Shown here: positions 27,295-36,086 of the stretch, in pieces | How positions within the stretch are numbered: the first letter of the stretch is position 1 | How the letters are laid out: every line of letters begins with the position of its first letter | Assembly (NCBI RefSeq): GCF_900156825.1 | Contig: NZ_FTOV01000005.1 | Coordinates: 1-64,000, forward strand | DNA: 64,000 nucleotides | Origin: Chryseobacterium gambrini | Lineage (GTDB): Bacteria; Bacteroidota; Bacteroidia; Flavobacteriales; Weeksellaceae | Reading direction: 5' to 3' | Notes under the pieces: generated by a model | What the model was told of the DNA's origin: nothing | Seen by the model: only the letters and a program-made list of their open reading frames with translations | The model's database searches: none | Translations under genes and position numbers: made by a program

Positions 27295-28380
27295 CTACTC
27301 TGCTTTTAATTTTAATGACTGAAGAACTTTTTTCGGATCCTGAACTTTTGTCTGAACTTTCTGATCGTCTTTTACTTTCTGAACTCCTTCCAGTAAGATT
27401 TTATCTCCGGTTGAAAGTCCTGAAGCCACAACATATACATCAGGAAGCTCATAAGCGATCTTTATATTTTTAGATTTTGCCACTCCGTTCTTGTCTACCA
27501 CGAAAACATATTTCTGATCCTGAATTTCGTAGGTAGCTTTCTGAGGAATGATTAAAGCATTTTTCAATGGTAACGTCATTCTTACTTTTCCGGTTTCTCC
27601 GTTTCTCAGAAGTTTATCCGGATTCGGGAATTTAGCTCTGAAGGCGATATTTCCTGTCTCACTGTCGAATTCCCCTTCAATGGTCTGAACCTGTCCTTTC
27701 TGTGGAAAAACATCTCCGTTTGCCATAACAAGATCCACCATATTACTTCCTCTTGAAGCTACATTTCTCTGATAGTTAAGATATTCCGGCTCCGAAACAT
27801 TGAAGTAAGTGTAAATATCGTTGTTATCGGAAAGGGAGGTTAGTAAATCTCCTTCATCTACCAGACTTCCCAGTTTCAAAGGAATTCTGTCGATAATTCC
27901 TGAAAACGGAGCTTTAATATCTGTAAAAGACAGGTGAATCTGTGCCAGTTTTGCTTCAGCATTGGCTGCATCCAGCTTAGCTTTCGCCATGGCTCTTTCG
28001 TTTTTGGAAACGATGTTGTTGCTGGCTAATGTACTTGCATTTTTCAGCTCAATTGTTGCCTGAGCAACTTCTGCCTGAGCTTTCAGTAATTCTGCCTGAT
28101 ACAATTTCGGCATAATTCTGAATAAGGTCTGTCCCTGACGAACAAACTGTCCCTCATCTACAAAGATTTTCTCAAGAAAACCTTTTTCCTGTGCACGAAC
28201 TTCGATGTTCTTTACAGATCTGATCTGCGCCACATATTCTTTATCAATCACAGTATCCATCACAACGGGTGAGGTTACCGGATAAACAGCGGCTTCTTCT
28301 TTTTCTTCTTTTTTCTTGTTACAACCTGTGAACAATAAAATACTGCTTAGCGCAATGCTTGCGACAACTCTTTTAATCAT
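27295..28380 (-). CDS. RND efflux periplasmic adaptor (membrane fusion protein)
   Basis: A 361-residue adaptor lipoprotein linking pump to channel. The start is placed at MIKRVVASIALSS (28380), giving a lipoprotein signal with lipobox FTGC and Cys20; the frame open to 28464 lacks a signal and is less likely. It has the typical lipoyl (barrel-sandwich) and helical hairpin segments (about 55-190, for example ARVRAQEKGFLEKIFVDEGQ-like, visible as IEVRAQEKGFLEKIFVDEGQ at about 60) and a C-terminal beta-barrel. It is first in the operon, 87 bp before the pump gene. Confidence 0.93.
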   Translation of the reverse strand: MIKRVVASIALSSILLFTGCNKKKEEKEEAAVYPVTSPVVMDTVIDKEYVAQIRSVKNIEVRAQEKGFLEKIFVDEGQFVRQGQTLFRIMPKLYQAELLKAQAEVAQATIELKNASTLASNNIVSKNERAMAKAKLDAANAEAKLAQIHLSFTDIKAPFSGIIDRIPLKLGSLVDEGDLLTSLSDNNDIYTYFNVSEPEYLNYQRNVASRGSNMVDLVMANGDVFPQKGQVQTIEGEFDSETGNIAFRAKFPNPDKLLRNGETGKVRMTLPLKNALIIPQKATYEIQDQKYVFVVDKNGVAKSKNIKIAYELPDVYVVASGLSTGDKILLEGVQKVKDDQKVQTKVQDPKKVLQSLKLKAE

Positions 28381-28453
28381 AATTCTAGAGTTTATGTAAA
28401 TCGTTAATGTTTTAAATATGAAAATAGCAATTAGAGGATCGACGAAATAATTG

Positions 28454-28465
28454 ATTGCCGGCAAT
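28454..28465. promoter_or_regulatory. Palindrome upstream of the efflux operon
   Basis: A perfect 12-bp palindrome ATTGCCGGCAAT lies about 75 bp upstream of the adaptor start. Such sites can be operators for efflux repressors. No regulator gene is adjacent, so this is speculative. Confidence 0.3.
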
Positions 28466-28528
28466 TACAACGCAGAATTTTCCCACCGAATAGCTAATCG
28501 GCAGAAAACGGGTTCGAAAATGTGGATT

Positions 28529-28918
28529 TTAAATTCTGATAGAACGGATCAGAATGAATTTTTTAACAGAAGAATATTCTGATATACAGCTATGGATCGC
28601 TGATTTTAGTCTTTTGAAACTTTTTAAACCAAAAATATAGACCAAGGTGAAAACACTGGCGAAAGCCACCATTGCCTGAAAGGTATCGGACAACTGGAAA
28701 TCGTCTTCTGCAAGTTCGAGCGTGTATGCATTGCTTACATCATCCGAAGCCTGCTGCATAGAAAGCTTTTCGTAGGTCTGGTTTAAACGGTTTGCTTTTT
28801 TGGGTAAATTCTGAGAAGTATGAGTGTAATCGTTTCGTAAAGTTTTGACATTGATCTTGCTTTCTACTACAAAAAGCAGAAAAAGAGTGGTCAAAAAATA
28901 TACGATATAGTTTCTCAT
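28529..28918 (-). CDS. Hypothetical small membrane protein
   Basis: A 129-residue protein starting at MRNYIVYFLTTLFLLFVV (28918), with an N-terminal hydrophobic segment and a second one around residues 83-103 (FQAMVAFASVFTLVYIFGL). The middle is soluble and rich in D/N/K. No family was recognised. A perfect -7 box lies just upstream, so it is transcribed on its own, divergently from the secreted protein at 29335. Confidence 0.7.
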   Translation of the reverse strand: MRNYIVYFLTTLFLLFVVESKINVKTLRNDYTHTSQNLPKKANRLNQTYEKLSMQQASDDVSNAYTLELAEDDFQLSDTFQAMVAFASVFTLVYIFGLKSFKRLKSAIHSCISEYSSVKKFILIRSIRI

Positions 28919-28930
28919 GATTTCAAGGCA

Positions 28931-28962
28931 CAAATGTAGACTTTAGTTTCATTAAGTTTCAA
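28931..28962 (-). promoter_or_regulatory. Promoter of the small membrane protein gene
   Basis: On the minus strand, TTG (28962-28960), 21-bp spacer and perfect -7 box TACATTTG (28938-28931). It predicts a leader of about 5-10 nt to the ATG at 28918. Confidence 0.55.
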
Positions 28963-29334
28963 GACAATTGTGTGACAACTTGTTTACATTAACAATATTT
29001 AACACTTCTTTAAATTCGCTGAATTTGTTTAATTATAGAAAAGCACACCTATCTTAAAAGGGATAAAAAAATTGATTACCAAATAATTAACATTATAAAA
29101 AATTTTATCTATTATTTGTGAAGTTCTTTAATACGATTTCTACGTCATACAAACCGCTCACAACTATGTTAAATTATTGTAAAATTCCCATAGTATTGAC
29201 AAAAATAAAATATAATAACATTTATATTAAATTATTCATCATAATAAAAGAATATTTATTACTTTTACTACAAAATACCACCGAAAACTCTTATCTTTTT
29301 TTATCTTATTAAAAACTGACATTAATATTATAAC
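28963..29334. other. Intergenic region, very AT-rich
   Basis: About 370 bp of low-complexity AT-rich sequence before the secreted protein gene. I see no supported gene or stable hairpin. A weak -7-like TATCTTTT is at 29292-29299. Confidence 0.6.
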
Positions 29335-30207
29335 ATGAAAAACAAAATCTTTATTTCAGGCTTCCTTCTTGCTTCTGTTTTTTCTTTTGCGCAAGTTGGT
29401 ATTAATACAACATCTCCCGATGCTTCTGCAGTTTTAGATGTGAATTCAACGAACAAAGGGATTCTCGGTCCCAGAATAAGTCTTACTTCTGCTACCATGC
29501 AGATCGGAACAGCACCTAATGCCGCTGGACTTTTAATTTATAATACGGGACCAACGATTACTCCCGGATATTATTTCTGGAATGGATCTGAATGGAGGGT
29601 TTTTAACACTTCATCTTCAGGAAGCGGCTCGACACAGTCTCTTGCCAGTGTGGAAAGTATTGCCGTAATGGGACCGCTTGTTGCAACGTCGGATAACGGA
29701 AGAGCCGGATATGCTCTTTCCATCACGACACCGGACGGAAGATTTTCGGTAAGAACATTTATTCCTACAAATACAAATTTCTCGCAGGTAAATCTGCAAA
29801 TAAGAAACAACACTACCGGAGTAGTGGAAATTATCTCCAACGGACATTATCTTTGGGGAGGCGCAGGTGGTTATCAACAAAACCAGCTAAGACTTCCTGT
29901 GGGTGCATGGGCAGGAGATAATGCAACTTCAAGTGCGTCTCTTATTGACGCTACCACAGGAGCAAGGATACAAACCGCATCTACCAATCCTTATTGGGGA
30001 GATCCTGAAACCTATGCCGGAGGTATGCCGGAACAGCGTTTGTACTCGTGGACCACGAACGACGGAACCGACAAAACATTTTATAAAATGTATTATATGA
30101 TGGGTTCTTCTACTCCCGGAAATGCAGGAAACGCTACAAACTGTCCGTCCGGAACGTGTAGTACAACCAAAGCATTTTTTACTATCGATCAGATTAAAGC
30201 GCCATAG
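29335..30207 (+). CDS. Secreted VGINT-type surface protein
   Basis: A 290-residue exported protein with signal peptide MKNKIFISGFLLASVFSFA and the N-terminal motif QVGINTTSPDASAVLDVN. A YNG/WNG module follows (LLIYNTGP then YYFWNGSEWRVF, about 62-90), and the rest is beta-rich with glycine, serine and threonine. The same N-terminal motif is in the 33.7-kb protein and, in weaker form, at 13.5 kb. Function is unknown; a role as surface-exposed or filament-like protein is a guess. No T9SS C-terminal domain is visible. Confidence 0.75.
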   Translation: MKNKIFISGFLLASVFSFAQVGINTTSPDASAVLDVNSTNKGILGPRISLTSATMQIGTAPNAAGLLIYNTGPTITPGYYFWNGSEWRVFNTSSSGSGSTQSLASVESIAVMGPLVATSDNGRAGYALSITTPDGRFSVRTFIPTNTNFSQVNLQIRNNTTGVVEIISNGHYLWGGAGGYQQNQLRLPVGAWAGDNATSSASLIDATTGARIQTASTNPYWGDPETYAGGMPEQRLYSWTTNDGTDKTFYKMYYMMGSSTPGNAGNATNCPSGTCSTTKAFFTIDQIKAP

Positions 30208-30239
30208 GATTCTAAAAACACATTATTTTGATTTTTGAG

Positions 30240-30267
30240 AGAGACGTTCCCGGAATGTCTCTTTTTT
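30240..30267 (+). terminator. Terminator after the secreted protein gene
   Basis: Stem AGAGACGTTC / GGAATGTCTCT followed by TTTTTT. Confidence 0.85.
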
Positions 30268-30461
30268 GTTTTTAAAAGGGGGGTTATTTATTTATTCAAA
30301 GACGGGTTTACTTTATTTTATTTAACATAAAATATTTTAATAACGGTAAAAAAGCATTTAGTTTTAATTAATTTATAAAAATTTAACATATTATTATCAT
30401 AAAAAATTGTAATTTTAAGCATCATTACATTAATGAATCACTTTAAAAATCACATCTTATT

Positions 30462-30866
30462 ATGAAAAAATTATTGCGGATTATTACATTAACAGCTATA
30501 GTGGTCTTCACCATAACAGCATGTAAGAATCAGGTAAAAGAGGAAATTGTGGAACCTGAAAACAATGCTGCTGTAAAACAGGAACCTGATAAAATTACCA
30601 AAGAAGTTTATACAGATGAATCCGGAGAACAGCTGGAGGTAAGTTTTAATAAAACCAAACACACTGTTGTGGTGCATCTGAACGGCAAATCTTATGAGCT
30701 TAAAAAAAGCGATGAACTTCCCGAGTTTACAGCGGGAGACGCAAACTATCAATATTCTGATGTGCGTGGTGAGATTACTTTTCTGAAGAAAGATTACAAT
30801 ATGGTATTGTTCCATCACAAGAAAAACAAAGCTTCTTCATCCAATACTAAAATGGCTTCTTATTAA
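30462..30866 (+). CDS. Lipoprotein, possibly MliC-like
   Basis: A 134-residue lipoprotein with lipobox ITAC (Cys21). The mature part has the strand order GEQLEVSFN, HTVVVHLNGKSYELKK and DANYQYSDVRGEITFLKK, which resembles the MliC/PliC lysozyme-inhibitor fold (a beta-barrel with a conserved LNGKxYxL strand). No disulfide cysteines were seen. The match is by pattern only, hence moderate confidence. It lies 18 bp upstream of a META-domain lipoprotein gene, and MliC-like and META domains often occur together. Confidence 0.6.
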   Translation: MKKLLRIITLTAIVVFTITACKNQVKEEIVEPENNAAVKQEPDKITKEVYTDESGEQLEVSFNKTKHTVVVHLNGKSYELKKSDELPEFTAGDANYQYSDVRGEITFLKKDYNMVLFHHKKNKASSSNTKMASY

Positions 30867-30884
30867 TCACGAAATTTTAAAATT

Positions 30885-31328
30885 ATGAAAAAATTAATCA
30901 CTTATTTTTGTGCACTACTCTTTACAGTTTTTGCGGCTTCATGCATGTCTAAGCCTTCCGCAACGGCTCCTTCTGAAAACAATTCTGATATCACCGGAAA
31001 AACATGGCAGCTGACTGAACTCAATGGTAAACCGATTCAGCTTAAAAATCCTAAGGCTGTACCCCATTTTATGCTGAATACTTCGACAATGAGATATGAA
31101 GGTCATGGCGGCTGCAACGGTGTAGGCGGTACTTTTGAAATAAAGCCAGAAGTCATGCGCATTAAATTCAACCAGGGTATGTCTACTATGATTGCCTGTG
31201 ATGATCTGGAAACGGAACGTGCATTTACGCAAGCGCTGCTTTCTGCTGATAATTATTCTGTAAACGGAAATACTTTAACTCTTAACAAAGCCAGAATGGC
31301 GCCTTTGGCAAAATTTACTTTAAAGTAA
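30885..31328 (+). CDS. META domain (HslJ-like) lipoprotein
   Basis: A 147-residue lipoprotein with lipobox AASC (Cys20). The META domain is clear: TGKTWQLTELNGKPI (about 43-57) and the signature GHGGCNGVGGTFEI (about 73-86). This domain occurs in E. coli HslJ and other cell-envelope stress proteins. Its biochemical role is unknown. It is the second gene of a two-lipoprotein unit and ends at a bidirectional terminator. Confidence 0.88.
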   Translation: MKKLITYFCALLFTVFAASCMSKPSATAPSENNSDITGKTWQLTELNGKPIQLKNPKAVPHFMLNTSTMRYEGHGGCNGVGGTFEIKPEVMRIKFNQGMSTMIACDDLETERAFTQALLSADNYSVNGNTLTLNKARMAPLAKFTLK

Positions 31329-31351
31329 TTATAAAGATTAGTATAGATAAG

Positions 31352-31376
31352 AACACTTCCTGATGACGGAAGTGTT
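31352..31376. terminator. Shared hairpin between convergent genes
   Basis: A 9-bp stem AACACTTCC / GGAAGTGTT with a 7-nt loop, between the META gene and the SemiSWEET gene. The T run is weak. Confidence 0.65.
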
Positions 31377-31387
31377 TGCTTTTCAGG

Positions 31388-31645
31388 TCATTTGTTTTTA
31401 TAAATGAGGCAGTAAATAAGTAATGTAACGTTTACAACTACCGAAAATGCATTGGTAAGGATGATGGGAAGTTCATCTTTCAGAAAGCCGTACCAGATCC
31501 AGAGAGAAACTCCCGAGATAAGTACAATAAGCATTCCCGAAGAAAGATCATCAGCATTTTTGTCTTTAATCACTTTTACCAATTGAGGAATCATTGATCC
31601 AGAAGTAAGAAGACCGGCGATTATTCCTAAAACATTTTCATTCAT
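31388..31645 (-). CDS. SemiSWEET-type small sugar transporter
   Basis: An 85-residue protein with three predicted membrane segments and the PQ-loop signature SMIPQLVKV (P20, Q21), the layout of bacterial SemiSWEETs, which act as dimers to carry sugars across the inner membrane. The start is MNENVLGII (31645); a longer frame to 31672 adds a hydrophilic tail not seen in the family. Some PQ-loop proteins transport other solutes, so the substrate is unproved. Confidence 0.82.
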   Translation of the reverse strand: MNENVLGIIAGLLTSGSMIPQLVKVIKDKNADDLSSGMLIVLISGVSLWIWYGFLKDELPIILTNAFSVVVNVTLLIYCLIYKNK

Positions 31646-31825
31646 AGCTGCTATTTTATTAAGATATAGCAAAAATTATGGCAATTGTTAAAATAATTTT
31701 AAAATTTTCACTAAATTCATCATAAACTTATTTTTTAGGAATTTTATTCAGTAATTCTTTTTAAAAAGATAATGATTTTCTCAATTTATAATAATTATCG
31801 TAATTTGCTTTATAAAACATAAATT

Positions 31826-33244
31826 ATGGTGTTTCATCACATCCGGGATTATATTGTATGTATTGTCTTTTTGTTATTAGGAATTCAAAGCTATGCTCAG
31901 AATCATTCAATATCAGTTCTTGACAGTATTACAGATCAGCTTCGTGTTGAAGGAAATATTAATAAAAGTATCATTCTGAATAAAAATGCTTTAAAAGCCT
32001 ATACCAGAAATTCAGATACTGAGGGAGTGATTAACGCCAATATTAATCTTGGCGGACTTTACTGGTATTTAAATGATTACAAAGTAAGTCTGCAGTATTT
32101 AGAAACCTCAGAAAATCTTTCAGAAAAAACAAAAAATCCTTTGCTTTTAGGAAAGCTGTTTGGGGAATATGGAAGGAATTATGCTTCTCTCGGGTTATTG
32201 AATCAATCTAATTCAAATCTAAATAAGGCGATATTTTACGCTAAAAAAATTCAGCAGAAAAAGCAAAGAGAAAAACTTCTTTTCTATTATTATACCTGGA
32301 AAATTGCCAATTTTGAAGAATTGCACCTTCAGGATTCTGCGGATGCCGTACAAAAGGACCGGAAAAAGCTTGTTGTACAGCCTCTTACTTATGTATACAC
32401 AGCAGAAAGATTTCTAAGTCTGAAAAAACCGGATTCTGCAGAATATTATTTAAATAAGGCATTAAAAATATCCGATCAGTATAGTCTTTACCAAAAATCG
32501 ATGACGTTTTACGCTTTCGGAAAACTGTATTTTTTAAAAAAGGATTATGATAAAGCATTAGATTTTTTTAATAAATCTTTGGTTATTGCTCAAAAGCTTT
32601 CCAGAAAAAACGACGAAAAAAATATCTACAAATTTGTTTCGGAAGTGTATGAAAAGCTTGGTGACATTTCTAAAAAGGGCGAATATCTTGAAAAATACAT
32701 CAAAATAAAAGACAGCATTGATGATGCAGAAAGGGAAGCTTTGGTAATCCCTGTAAAAAAGATTATCGACCGTGAAAAGAGAAATGAAAGAAAAGACAGA
32801 ATCCAGCTTTATATTCTTATTACCATCATCATTATGTTGGCATTAGCGGTTATATTCGGGCTGAGACAACGATACATCCGAAAGCAAAAAGAAAAGGAAG
32901 CCATCATCACGGAAACATTGCAGGAAACAGACAAACTGAAAAGTAAGCTGAGCAATGCTCTGGACGAACTTACCAAACTTGCCAGTACAAATGATCCATT
33001 CTTTCTGATGAAATTCAAAGAAGTCTATCCCGAGTTTTATGAGACATTAGTCACAAGATATCCTCATCTTTCTCCCAACGATATCAGGTTCAGTTGTTTT
33101 CTCAGATTAAATCTCTCTACAAAAACTATTGCAACGTATAAAAATATTTCGATCCGAACGATAGAATCCAGAAAATACAGGCTCCGAAAAAAATTAGGTC
33201 TTCCTTCAGATGTTGATCTCAATAAATGGATGATGGAACTTTAG
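31826..33244 (+). CDS. TPR sensor with C-terminal LuxR-type HTH
   Basis: A 472-residue one-component regulator. It has a signal peptide (ending about residue 25, QSYAQ), tetratricopeptide-like repeats (about 60-300), one transmembrane helix (about 326-345, ILITIIIMLALAVIFGL), a coiled-coil stretch and a C-terminal LuxR-type DNA-binding domain (about 410-465; FSCFLRLNLSTKTIATYKN then SIRTIESRKYRLRKKLG). This layout parallels the AraC-type protein at 20.2 kb. A terminator follows. Signals and targets are unknown. Confidence 0.83.
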   Translation: MVFHHIRDYIVCIVFLLLGIQSYAQNHSISVLDSITDQLRVEGNINKSIILNKNALKAYTRNSDTEGVINANINLGGLYWYLNDYKVSLQYLETSENLSEKTKNPLLLGKLFGEYGRNYASLGLLNQSNSNLNKAIFYAKKIQQKKQREKLLFYYYTWKIANFEELHLQDSADAVQKDRKKLVVQPLTYVYTAERFLSLKKPDSAEYYLNKALKISDQYSLYQKSMTFYAFGKLYFLKKDYDKALDFFNKSLVIAQKLSRKNDEKNIYKFVSEVYEKLGDISKKGEYLEKYIKIKDSIDDAEREALVIPVKKIIDREKRNERKDRIQLYILITIIIMLALAVIFGLRQRYIRKQKEKEAIITETLQETDKLKSKLSNALDELTKLASTNDPFFLMKFKEVYPEFYETLVTRYPHLSPNDIRFSCFLRLNLSTKTIATYKNISIRTIESRKYRLRKKLGLPSDVDLNKWMMEL

Positions 33245-33257
33245 CATAAAATATAAT

Positions 33258-33285
33258 AAAATCCTTAATTCGTTAAGGATTTTTC
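33258..33285 (+). terminator. Terminator after the TPR-LuxR gene
   Basis: An 11-bp perfect stem AAAATCCTTAA / TTAAGGATTTT with a TTCG tetraloop and T run. Confidence 0.9.
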
Positions 33286-33662
33286 ATTTCATCACCATGA
33301 TAACTCTAATAATTTCGTCATTTATCCTCTACTGAAAAACTACTCAAAACAAAAAAATAAAACACTCAATATCAGGTCATTAACAAATTAAAGTAGATTT
33401 GCAGTATCCGTTTTTTTCAATATTGGCTATAGTTTTGCCCCGTTAATCGCATCACAAATTATCTATGAATATCATATCACAATAATTGATTTTCACATTT
33501 AAATTTTTGACATAATAAGGGTTATATAGTTCACTGAATTTATAGCAAATAGATAGTGAATGTGTGTTCAGGAAAGTAAATATTACAAAGTTCATCCCAC
33601 TTTAAATCTTTGCTTCCTGTTTTTAAACGAAACAAAAACAAAGATTCTAAATACACTAAAAA
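33286..33662. other. Intergenic region before the VGINT-type gene
   Basis: About 377 bp, AT-rich, with no supported gene. A near-consensus -7 box AATCTTTG is at 33606-33613, about 50 bp before the next start, and an isolated TAGTTTTG is at 33430-33437. Confidence 0.55.
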
Positions 33663-34937
33663 ATGAAAAAAACAATTCTGGCATGTTTATGTATTATTTC
33701 ATCTGTCACGGCTTTCTCACAAGTAGGTATTAATACCGCTCAGCCGAATTCTACCTTAGACGTAAATGCCAAAAACGCCACCGGTACTTCTGCCGCTGTC
33801 GACGGATTACTCGTTCCCCGTGTCGACAGACAAAGAGCCCAAAGCATGAAAAATGTACCGATTTCCACATTAATATTTGTAAACAATATTTCCACAGGTT
33901 CATTATCCGGTACAGCGGTTAATATTGATAGTGTGGGATACTATTACTTTACAGGTGTGGTCTGGTTAAAGCTGATTACCGTTGATAAAGATTCAAATAT
34001 CTATAATTCCAACGGAACTCTTTCGGGAAACAGATTGGTAAGTCAGGGAGCCAATACTTTGGCGTTCTCAGGTTCATCCGTTCATTCCTTCTCTGTGGAC
34101 GGAAGTACCTTTTCTGTAGACGCAGCCAATAACAGAATCGGAATAGGAACCACTACTCCACAAAACAAACTGGATTTAGGAGGCGGAAATGGCAAAAAGC
34201 TGGCGTTATGGAACAGTCCCGCAGGAGACGATTTTTATGGATTGGGAAATGCGCAGGATGTTCTGCAGCTCTTTTCCGGAGCTAAACCGGATGGAGATCC
34301 GCTTATGACTTTGAATAAAACCGGAAAAGTAGGAATAGGAACAACTTCTCCTTCTACCGTTTTGGATGTTCGTTCGGCTTCAAAAGGAGCATTAAAAATT
34401 ACAGATGGTACACAGGGAGCAGGAAAAGTTCTCACTTCAGATGCCAATGGAGTTGCCACTTGGGTATCTCCTTCCACACAGGTTATTATAGGTTCAGGAT
34501 CTAACGGAGGCTATAATCTTCCTTTTATGAAATTCAGCGAATACAGATACACAGGAGCCACCATTCAGCTACCTCCCGGAAAATGGATGATAACAGTGAG
34601 CCAGCTTGTAAAACCTGCGGGCGGATCTCTGTCTCCTAATGACTGGCTATTTGTAAGAAGCACCTTTTCAGAAGAAAATCTTACTACAATCGGACAGGCC
34701 GGAAACAGGTCTCCCGATGTAAAGTCTCCTGCCTTAATGAGTTTTAAAGTTACCGGACCGGGAACTTATGATACTGCTACAGGAACTATTCTTATCCATA
34801 ATACATCTTCGGGAACAAAAACGTACCGATATATTGCCGGAAGTACAGAAGGTGGAATTTCATCTACTCCAATCTATCTGGACGCATTTGCCGGAGGATG
34901 GGCAGAAAATACAATTTATGCTACGGCAGTGAACTAA
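33663..34937 (+). CDS. Secreted VGINT-type surface protein (large)
   Basis: A 424-residue exported protein: signal peptide MKKTILACLCIISSVTAFS, then QVGINTAQPNSTLDVNAKN. Inside it has two tandem GIGTT-type units (RIGIGTTTPQNKLDLGGG at about 158-175 and VGIGTTSPSTVLDVRSA at about 222-238), each resembling phage tail-fibre and surface-protein repeats. The C-terminal 140 residues form a beta-rich domain with no match. The unit pattern shows a modular build shared with the proteins at 11.4, 13.5 and 29.3 kb. No T9SS C-terminal domain was seen. Confidence 0.78.
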   Translation: MKKTILACLCIISSVTAFSQVGINTAQPNSTLDVNAKNATGTSAAVDGLLVPRVDRQRAQSMKNVPISTLIFVNNISTGSLSGTAVNIDSVGYYYFTGVVWLKLITVDKDSNIYNSNGTLSGNRLVSQGANTLAFSGSSVHSFSVDGSTFSVDAANNRIGIGTTTPQNKLDLGGGNGKKLALWNSPAGDDFYGLGNAQDVLQLFSGAKPDGDPLMTLNKTGKVGIGTTSPSTVLDVRSASKGALKITDGTQGAGKVLTSDANGVATWVSPSTQVIIGSGSNGGYNLPFMKFSEYRYTGATIQLPPGKWMITVSQLVKPAGGSLSPNDWLFVRSTFSEENLTTIGQAGNRSPDVKSPALMSFKVTGPGTYDTATGTILIHNTSSGTKTYRYIAGSTEGGISSTPIYLDAFAGGWAENTIYATAVN

Positions 34938-34957
34938 AAATATATTATTTGGTAGCG

Positions 34958-34992
34958 ATTAAGGCTGAACTTTTATGAGTTTCAGCCTTAAT
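34958..34992. terminator. Bidirectional terminator
   Basis: A 12-bp stem ATTAAGGCTGAA / TTCAGCCTTAAT with an 11-nt loop between convergent genes; the right arm overlaps the stop codon of the FAD oxidoreductase. Confidence 0.8.
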
Positions 34993-36031
34993 TTTTATTT
35001 TTGAACCGCTCTAAAGAAATTTCCTCATGCAACGGAATGCCCTCTTCAATAAAATCATATAAGCTTTTGGAAAAATAACAGCCGTTCAGAATCCCCCTGG
35101 CTCCTAAACCATTGAAAACATAAAAATTGTGATGGTCAAAATGTCTCCCGATAATCGGTCTTCTGTCTTTTACGGTTGGTCTGAATCCAAAATTGATGTC
35201 TTTAATTTCAAAAGGATGAGGATAAAATTCCATCAGCCCTTTTTTAAGCTGCTCAACGGCAGATTCGTCAATTTCCTGATGCAGCTGCTCTCTGTCATAA
35301 GTACCGCCGTAAAAATACAACTGATCATTTACCGGAAAAAGAAAATGCTTTTTCTTGATAGTAATATTTTCTGAAATTTTTTCTGAAAGTTCTACTTTGA
35401 TATGGTGACCTTTATTGGGGTTTACGGGAATATCGGAAAAAAAAGGATTATGCTTCACTCCCATTCCTTCACAAAATAAAATATTTTTGAACGTAAAATT
35501 TTTATATGTTGATTTTTCTGCATCTAAATCAGAATAAATAAATTTTTCAGCGATTAAATTTTCATTTTTTTCTAAAAAACCAAATAAACCCGTAAAAAAT
35601 CCATTAACATTTAATCTTGCAGACTGATTAACCTTTCCTGAAAGAAAATCGTTTTTTACCACTTTTAAACGATCAAAATTTTTATCTAAAAATTGAGAAA
35701 GATCATCATTGTCGGATTTTTTCAGCCAAAGTACCTGTTCATTTTCATCATGAAAAATTCTGTGGATAGGTGCATCGATAAGATAGTTTTCTCTTGTATA
35801 ATTCTCAATTTCTTTTAAAGTGTTTTTAAGAAAATCGATCTGTTCCTGTGCTTTCCAGAAAGTGGTGAACTTTTTAAGGACAACAGGATTAATGATTCCC
35901 GCAGAAACCTGCGAAGCACTCTTCTGTCTTTCCGAAAACATGACAAAAGACCTGTTGTTTCTGATTAACTGATGTGCAAAAAAAAGTCCCGCATATCCGT
36001 CTCCCACGATAATATAATCTACATTCTTCAT
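34988..36031 (-). CDS. FAD-dependent oxidoreductase (DAO family)
   Basis: A 347-residue flavoprotein starting at MKNVDYIIVGDGYAGLFFA (36031), with the FAD-binding GxGxxG motif as GDGYAG. A frame open to 36199 runs into gldN and is not used. The C-terminal FAD motif region GRHFDHHNFYVFNGLGARGI is typical of the D-amino-acid-oxidase/glycine-oxidase superfamily and of the MnmC C-terminal domain. The exact substrate is unclear. The gene follows the gldN terminator directly, and its own promoter is not obvious. Confidence 0.88.
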   Translation of the reverse strand: MKNVDYIIVGDGYAGLFFAHQLIRNNRSFVMFSERQKSASQVSAGIINPVVLKKFTTFWKAQEQIDFLKNTLKEIENYTRENYLIDAPIHRIFHDENEQVLWLKKSDNDDLSQFLDKNFDRLKVVKNDFLSGKVNQSARLNVNGFFTGLFGFLEKNENLIAEKFIYSDLDAEKSTYKNFTFKNILFCEGMGVKHNPFFSDIPVNPNKGHHIKVELSEKISENITIKKKHFLFPVNDQLYFYGGTYDREQLHQEIDESAVEQLKKGLMEFYPHPFEIKDINFGFRPTVKDRRPIIGRHFDHHNFYVFNGLGARGILNGCYFSKSLYDFIEEGIPLHEEISLERFKNKN

Positions 36032-36037
36032 AATAAA

Positions 36038-36065
36038 AAAACCTGAGTAAAAATACTCAGGTTTT
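36038..36065 (-). terminator. Terminator of the gld operon
   Basis: A 12-bp perfect stem AAAACCTGAGTA / TACTCAGGTTTT with an AAAA loop and T run on the minus strand, 20 bp after gldN and immediately before the FAD oxidoreductase start. Confidence 0.85.
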
Positions 36066-36086
36066 CTATAATTATCAAGTGAAATC

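Noticed and set aside
29118..29312. 64-codon plus-strand frame in the AT-rich spacer
   Set aside because: Composition is low-complexity, no signal peptide or known motif, and it lies before the true start of the secreted protein gene.
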